Translations under genes and position numbers: made by a program
Part shown: one piece after another, positions 6,687 through 10,691 of the stretch
Layout: the number at the start of each line of letters is the position of its first letter
Numbering within the stretch: the first letter of the stretch is position 1
Notes under the pieces: model-generated
Seen by the model: the letters and a program-made list of their open reading frames with translations, nothing else
The model's database searches: none
Told to the model about the DNA's origin: nothing
Assembly (NCBI GenBank): GCA_017437165.1
Contig: JAFSBS010000205.1
Location: forward strand, 1 to 10,691
Length of the DNA: 10,691 bases
Origin: Clostridia bacterium
GTDB taxonomy: Bacteria; Bacillota; Clostridia; Oscillospirales; Acutalibacteraceae
Direction of reading: 5' to 3'

Positions 6687-7109
6687 ATGGGATTTTGTAA
6701 TTCATTGGATATAGTTGGTTCTGCTTTAACTGCTGAACGTTTCAGAACAGATATTATTACACAGAACATAGCAAATGAAAAAACAACAATGACTGAAAGT
6801 GGCGAACCTTACAGAAGACAACAAGTGGTTTTACAAGAACGTGCCATGACATTTAAAGAAGAACTTTCAAATGCTCAGGGTGGTGGTGTAAGAGTAGCAG
6901 AGGTTGTAGAGAGTGAACGTGAGTTTACAAAAGTTTATGACCCAACAAACCCACTTGCAGATGAAAGTGGCTATGTTACATATTCAAATGTTGATACAAC
7001 TGAAGAAATGATTGACTTAATGGCAGCATCAAACGCTTATCAGGCAAACCTTACAGCGCTTTCTGTTGTTAAATCAATGATTACTAAAACACTTGAAATG
7101 AAAAAATAA
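6687..7109 (+). CDS. flgC: Flagellar basal-body rod protein FlgC
   Basis: FlgC is a proximal rod subunit acting with FlgB and FlgF. The 140-residue product has the family landmarks: QNIANEKTT at 26-34 (N-terminal rod helix), EPYRRQQVV at 40-48, YDPTNPLADESGYVTYSNV at 84-102, and the C-terminal EEMIDLMAASNAYQANLTAL at 106-125. Length is normal. TAAGGAG (6673-6679), eight to nine bases before the ATG, overlaps the flgB stop and sets the start. It is the last flagellar gene of the unit. The usual partner fliE does not follow; a tandem terminator does. Confidence 0.96.
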   Translation: MGFCNSLDIVGSALTAERFRTDIITQNIANEKTTMTESGEPYRRQQVVLQERAMTFKEELSNAQGGGVRVAEVVESEREFTKVYDPTNPLADESGYVTYSNVDTTEEMIDLMAASNAYQANLTALSVVKSMITKTLEMKK

Positions 7110-7116
7110 TTTAATT

Positions 7117-7155
7117 GGGCTGTAAAAAACAACAAGTTTTTTACAGCTCTTTTAT
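7117..7155 (+). terminator. Intrinsic terminator after flgC
   Basis: GGGCTGTAAAAAAC (7117-7130) pairs with GTTTTTTACAGCTC (7136-7149), giving 14 bp with one G-U pair around the loop AACAA, followed by TTTT (7150-7153). It lies directly after the flgC stop at 7109 and probably ends the flagellar transcript. Confidence 0.85.
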
Positions 7156-7157
7156 AT

Positions 7158-7206
7158 AAGATTATCAATATTTTTCACAAAAAATATTGATAATCTTTAT
7201 TTTTTG
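7158..7206 (+). terminator. Second tandem terminator hairpin before the kinase gene
   Basis: An 18-bp perfect stem is formed by 7158-7175 and 7180-7197 around the loop CACA. The T-rich tail CTTTATTTTTTG follows. The stem is almost wholly A-T, so it is weaker than its length suggests. On the other strand there is no T-run after the stem, so it should act only on plus-strand transcription. Its 3' arm carries the -35 box of the next promoter. Confidence 0.75.
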
Positions 7207-7215
7207 TGTTAAAAT
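7187..7215 (+). promoter_or_regulatory. Sigma-A-type promoter of the hybrid kinase gene
   Basis: TTGATA (7187-7192), a 17-base spacer and TAAAAT (7210-7215) match the housekeeping consensus at 9 of 12 positions or better with ideal spacing. Transcription should begin near 7222, giving a leader of about 37 bases before the ATG at 7259. The -35 box is inside the 3' arm of the second terminator stem. This is a sequence match and was not tested. Confidence 0.65.
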
Positions 7216-7258
7216 TGTACTACATTGGAAGAATATACGCTATTGTGGGGGTGGCGGT

Positions 7259-10200
7259 ATGAGCGAAAATGTTAAAAAGACAGTTGAGTTTTTGAAAAAT
7301 CTTTTTACTGCTCATCTTGAAGAGAAAAAAATCGATGAAAGCTATAAGGCTTTTACTGATGATGCAGATATTTTCGGTTTGGTTCAGAATGGAACTATTC
7401 ATGGTGCTGTAGCTATAAAAGCGGCACTCAGAACATTTTTAACATTTACAAATGTAAACTGTGCTTTAAGTTTTTCTGAAGAGAATGAAAAAGAAATCAG
7501 AAAAGGCATTTATTCGACGAATTTAATTACCGAAGTGAAAAATACCGAAACAGAACAAGTTATGGTTATGAGAATTTCGGCAATTATACTTGAAAATAAT
7601 GATGAATTAAAAATTTCTTCTTTGGATATATCTGTAGTAGATAGAAATTCTATGCCGATTCGCTATTTTGTGGAAGAAGTTGAATTGGGTTATGAGGCGG
7701 AACTTTACAGAGATATTCTAAGTGAAGATGTAAATGCTGGTATTTTAGGTTCTTTTAACGAAGAAGAATCACCACTTTATGTAATAGACGACAATTTTGT
7801 CAGAATGTTAGGTTATCTTAACAAAAAAGAACTCGTTATCGATATAAATAATAAGGTAGCAAATCTAATTTATCGTGATGATTTACCGTATGTTCAGGAA
7901 AAATTAAAGGGCTTGACTGAACCGGGGAAAAAATATGAACTTACATATCGTGTAAGAAAGAAAAACGGCAGATTTATATGGGTTAAAGATAATGGCAAGG
8001 TCGTTAAAGTTCAGGAAAGAATTGCATTAGTTGGCGTGTGCCATGATGTAACGGAGATTATAGAAAATAAACAAAAACTCAAGGATACCGAAAATAGATT
8101 CAAACTTGCAATAAGCGGTGCAAAAATGCTCGTTTGGGAGTATGATATAAAAAATAAGTCAGCACGCTATCCGCAAGGTACTGAAATAGGTGAAATCGGC
8201 AGAGAGGTTATTCTTTATGATTTCCCGAACAGGCTTTTTAATAAAAATGTCATTATTGAAGAACAATATGAAGAATTTAAAGAGTTTTACAAGAGAGTAG
8301 ATTTTGGTGAGGAAAAAGAGTTAAGAGGCACTTTCTGGATGCTTAACTCTACTTCAAATATAAAACGATGTGTTGAAATTTCTTATTCTGTTGTAAGAGA
8401 TGATGCGGGTAATGGTATTATTGCTTATGGTATGAGCAGAGATATTACTGAACAAAAATTCGCCGAAAAAAGATTCAGAGAAGAACTTGCATTCAGAAAT
8501 AAAACAGGTGACAATATTATTTCAACATCGTGTGTTAATCTTACTTTGGGTATAGTTGAAAATTTAAGATACGGTGAATCTTATGTTAAAGATGAAAATA
8601 TCATCACAACTATTGATTACAGAGAACGTTCTATGAATTTTCTCGATGATTGTGAAATGACTGATGAACAGGCAAAAAACCTTTCTGTTGATAATCTTCT
8701 TAATCTTTTTGAAAAAGGTGTAACAGAAGTAAGAGAAGAGTATTTTGCGAAAATAAAAGGCGACAAAAAAAGAATTTGGATTTGTGTTGATGTTAACATT
8801 CTTAAAAGTCCTAAAACGGGCAACATTCTTGCATTCTTTTATAATAAAGATATGACAAAAGAAAAAATGACGTCAATTATTTCTGAAAGCATACTTGAGC
8901 AGAATTACCTTGAGGTTGGTGTAATTGATACACAGCACGACATTTATACAAGATTTCATTCTGCAGGTACCAACATTACGAATTTTAATAATACTTTCGA
9001 GTTTGAAAGCGGTATGGATGTATTTTGTGAAAAACGTGTGACAGAGAGGGATAGAAAAAGAGTCAGGAAATATATGTCAATTGACTATATCAATTCTGCA
9101 ATTAAAAAGAATGGCATTATTGAGTTTCAATTTTTAGGTCTCGACAGAAATGGCGAAGAAGAATATAACAGTATGGTTATAAAACCATTGTTTAAAGAGC
9201 GTACCGATATTCTTCTTTCAACAAGGTCAAATGTTGATGCGATTGTAAGAGAAGGACTGAAAAAAGAAAAGAAACTTAAAAAGGCTATGGAAGAAGCTAA
9301 AAAGGCAAACGAGGCGCGTTCAGATTTCTTTGCGGGTATCAGTCACGATATGCGTACACCAATGAATGCTATTATTGGTATGTCTGCATTGGGTGTTGAA
9401 GAAAGTAAAGATGAAACTATAAAGAAATACTTTACAAATATTGATGCTTCAGCACACTTCCTTTTAGGTCTTATAAATGACGCACTTGATAGTTCGCAAA
9501 TTGAGAAAAACGCTTTGAATTTAACATTTGAACCTTACTCAATGGATGAGTTTAAACTCTATGTGAACACTATGGTTCGTTCGCTTTGTGATGCTAAAAA
9601 GATTGAATTTACAATGAAAACTGATAAAAGTCTGGCGAAGTGTGTGAGTACTGATAAGTTAAGATTTAATCAGATTTTCTTCAATTTGCTTTCTAACGCT
9701 GTTAAGTTTACGCCTGAAAAAGGTAAAATAGATTTTATAATAGAGTTCGTAAGCAGAAACGACGGTGTTATAGTAGAACGATTTATTGTAAAAGATACCG
9801 GTATCGGAATGAGTAAAGAATTTCAAAAGAAAATGTTTAACCGATTTACCAGAGAGGGTAATAACTCTATTAACAGTTCAGGTACAGGTCTTGGTCTATT
9901 TATTACAAAGTATGTTGTTGAACTTATGGGTGGCACAATTTCTGTTGAAAGTGAAGTTGGTAAAGGTTCTGAATTCACTGTTGAACTTGCTTTAGAGGAA
10001 GTTGAAGTCGATGATTCATTAGCACAGAGCAAAGAAGAACTTTCAAATGACGATTTTGATAGTATATTGAAAGACAAAAGGGTACTTCTTTGCGAGGATA
10101 ACGAAATGAATAGTCAGATTTCAGTCAGAGTATTAGAGAAAAAAGGTATGACTGTTGAATGTGCGCCTGACGGACAAGCAGGTCTTGAAAAATTCAACAA

Positions 10201-10456
10201 CTCTGACGAAGGCTATTATGATGTTGTTCTTATGGATGTAAGAATGCCGGTAATGGATGGCCTTGAAGCAACAAAATTCATTCGTAATTTAGAGAGAATG
10301 GACTCTAAAAAAGTGCCAATAATTGCAATGAGCGCAAACACTCATAAAAAGGATGTAGAAATTGCATTAAAAGCAGGTATGTCAACACATATAGGCAAAC
10401 CTTTTGATGTAAAAGAACTTTATAAAGTTATAAGTTTAGAGTTAATAAAAGAATAA
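7259..10456 (+). CDS. Soluble hybrid sensor histidine kinase (NTF2-like, PAS array, HisKA, HATPase, receiver)
   Basis: This 1065-residue protein should autophosphorylate on His in response to a cytoplasmic signal and pass the phosphate to its own receiver. No membrane segment or signal peptide is seen. Residues about 5-130 resemble an NTF2/SnoaL-like domain. PAS-like modules follow at about 165-270, 280-400, 415-535 and 540-655, the last two quite divergent. A charged helix (660-687) leads to the H-box SHDMRTPMNAIIG with H696. The ATPase has N813 (NLLSNAVKFT), DTGIG at 846-850, an F-box around 860-863 and GTGLGL at 875-880. The receiver has E946-D947, phospho-acceptor D993 (MDVRMPVMDG), S1025 and K1047. 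All key residues are intact. The ATG at 7259 follows GGGGGTGG (7247-7254). A longer TTG start at 7187 lies inside the promoter and is rejected. No partner regulator, HPt or output domain is visible, so its target is unknown; a link to motility is only by location. Confidence 0.93.
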   Translation: MSENVKKTVEFLKNLFTAHLEEKKIDESYKAFTDDADIFGLVQNGTIHGAVAIKAALRTFLTFTNVNCALSFSEENEKEIRKGIYSTNLITEVKNTETEQVMVMRISAIILENNDELKISSLDISVVDRNSMPIRYFVEEVELGYEAELYRDILSEDVNAGILGSFNEEESPLYVIDDNFVRMLGYLNKKELVIDINNKVANLIYRDDLPYVQEKLKGLTEPGKKYELTYRVRKKNGRFIWVKDNGKVVKVQERIALVGVCHDVTEIIENKQKLKDTENRFKLAISGAKMLVWEYDIKNKSARYPQGTEIGEIGREVILYDFPNRLFNKNVIIEEQYEEFKEFYKRVDFGEEKELRGTFWMLNSTSNIKRCVEISYSVVRDDAGNGIIAYGMSRDITEQKFAEKRFREELAFRNKTGDNIISTSCVNLTLGIVENLRYGESYVKDENIITTIDYRERSMNFLDDCEMTDEQAKNLSVDNLLNLFEKGVTEVREEYFAKIKGDKKRIWICVDVNILKSPKTGNILAFFYNKDMTKEKMTSIISESILEQNYLEVGVIDTQHDIYTRFHSAGTNITNFNNTFEFESGMDVFCEKRVTERDRKRVRKYMSIDYINSAIKKNGIIEFQFLGLDRNGEEEYNSMVIKPLFKERTDILLSTRSNVDAIVREGLKKEKKLKKAMEEAKKANEARSDFFAGISHDMRTPMNAIIGMSALGVEESKDETIKKYFTNIDASAHFLLGLINDALDSSQIEKNALNLTFEPYSMDEFKLYVNTMVRSLCDAKKIEFTMKTDKSLAKCVSTDKLRFNQIFFNLLSNAVKFTPEKGKIDFIIEFVSRNDGVIVERFIVKDTGIGMSKEFQKKMFNRFTREGNNSINSSGTGLGLFITKYVVELMGGTISVESEVGKGSEFTVELALEEVEVDDSLAQSKEELSNDDFDSILKDKRVLLCEDNEMNSQISVRVLEKKGMTVECAPDGQAGLEKFNNSDEGYYDVVLMDVRMPVMDGLEATKFIRNLERMDSKKVPIIAMSANTHKKDVEIALKAGMSTHIGKPFDVKELYKVISLELIKE

Positions 10457-10459
10457 TTA

Positions 10460-10504
10460 AAAACAACCATTGAAATCGAAAATTTCAATGGTTGTTTTGC
10501 TTTA
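10460..10504 (+). terminator. Intrinsic terminator after the hybrid kinase gene
   Basis: A 17-bp perfect stem is formed by 10460-10476 and 10482-10498 with the loop CGAAA, ending in GTTTTGCTTT. It begins four bases after the kinase stop. The A-run before the stem also gives a T-run on the opposite strand, so it could act in both directions. Confidence 0.85.
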
Positions 10505-10595
10505 GAAATTAGAAAATCGTGGAATAACATTATTAGAGGGTAATTGTACCCGGTTGGTTGTTAGTAATTATTAAATATTGAAAGCAGGTGTCAGA
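10505..10595 (+). other. Intergenic region with a small palindrome
   Basis: This 91-base stretch between the kinase terminator and the next gene should hold that gene's promoter. I see no clear -35/-10 pair. GGGTA (10538-10542) and TACCC (10547-10551) form a perfect inverted repeat around ATTG, the only G-C-rich spot here, and could be an operator or a short RNA hairpin. AGGTG (10586-10590) is the ribosome-binding site of the next gene. Confidence 0.3.
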
Positions 10596-10691
10596 ATGAG
10601 CTTTATAGATACAAGTAGTTTTGGTCTTATGACTTCTTTAAATCATATAAGAAAAAATTCAAAACTTGAAAGCAAGTGGGATCAAAGAAAA
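10596..10691 (+). CDS. Unrecognised protein, N-terminal fragment running off the right edge
   Basis: An open frame of 32 codons starts at ATG 10596, five bases after AGGTG, and continues beyond the window. The visible peptide begins MSFIDTSSFGLMTSLNHIR and continues as a Lys/Ser-rich charged stretch ending in KWDQRK. The N-terminal part is mildly hydrophobic but too short and polar for a clear signal peptide. The Ser-rich, helix-like start resembles the N-termini of some exported flagellar proteins, but I cannot assign a family. It lies in the same direction as the upstream genes but behind a terminator, so it probably starts a new unit. Confidence 0.55.
   Translation, partial: MSFIDTSSFGLMTSLNHIRKNSKLESKWDQRK

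Noticed and set aside
7187..7258. Upstream TTG start that would add 24 residues to the hybrid kinase
   Set aside because: The TTG is the -35 box itself and lies in a terminator stem; no ribosome-binding site precedes it, and the added peptide is not part of any domain. The ATG at 7259 has a Shine-Dalgarno sequence.

Overview
The window is AT-rich DNA from a motile, low-GC Gram-positive bacterium, most likely a member of the Clostridia (Lachnospiraceae/Oscillospiraceae-like). The gene order flgK-flgL-DUF6470(yviE-like)-fliW-csrA matches the late-flagellar region of Bacillus and Clostridium. The FliD C-terminal region also has a clostridial look (a PLTDAQRDEM stretch followed by a GLL-type motif), and the PAS-rich hybrid kinase is of a kind common in gut Clostridia. 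Genus or species cannot be fixed from the sequence alone.

Positions 1-7109 hold ten co-directional flagellar genes with gaps of 1-81 bases and no convincing internal terminator, so they read as one transcription unit. In order they are: flgK (3' part only), flgL, a DUF6470 gene, fliW, csrA, a small coiled-coil protein that is probably an export chaperone, fliD, fliS, flgB and flgC. They make the hook-filament junction (FlgK, FlgL), the filament cap (FliD), the flagellin chaperone (FliS), the proximal rod (FlgB, FlgC) and the FliW-CsrA post-transcriptional switch that couples flagellin level to translation. No flagellin gene is in view, and fliE, which commonly follows flgC, is absent.

Positions 7110-7258 form a compact boundary. 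Two strong hairpins lie in tandem, and the 3' arm of the second contains the -35 box of a good sigma-A-type promoter (TTGATA, 17 bases, TAAAAT). This promoter drives a 1065-residue hybrid sensor kinase (7259-10456). The kinase has an N-terminal NTF2/SnoaL-like domain, about four PAS-like domains, a histidine kinase core and a C-terminal receiver, with no membrane segment. It ends in its own intrinsic terminator (10460-10504).

The last 190 bases hold a short intergenic region with a small palindrome, then the first 32 codons of an unrecognised gene that runs off the right edge. I saw no RNA genes, mobile elements, CRISPR arrays or signs of recent transfer. The most interesting signals are regulatory (GGA-rich ribosome-binding sites beside csrA, and a promoter embedded in a terminator) and architectural (rod genes split from fliE, an orphan soluble hybrid kinase, and a repeated TP-motif in the DUF6470 protein).
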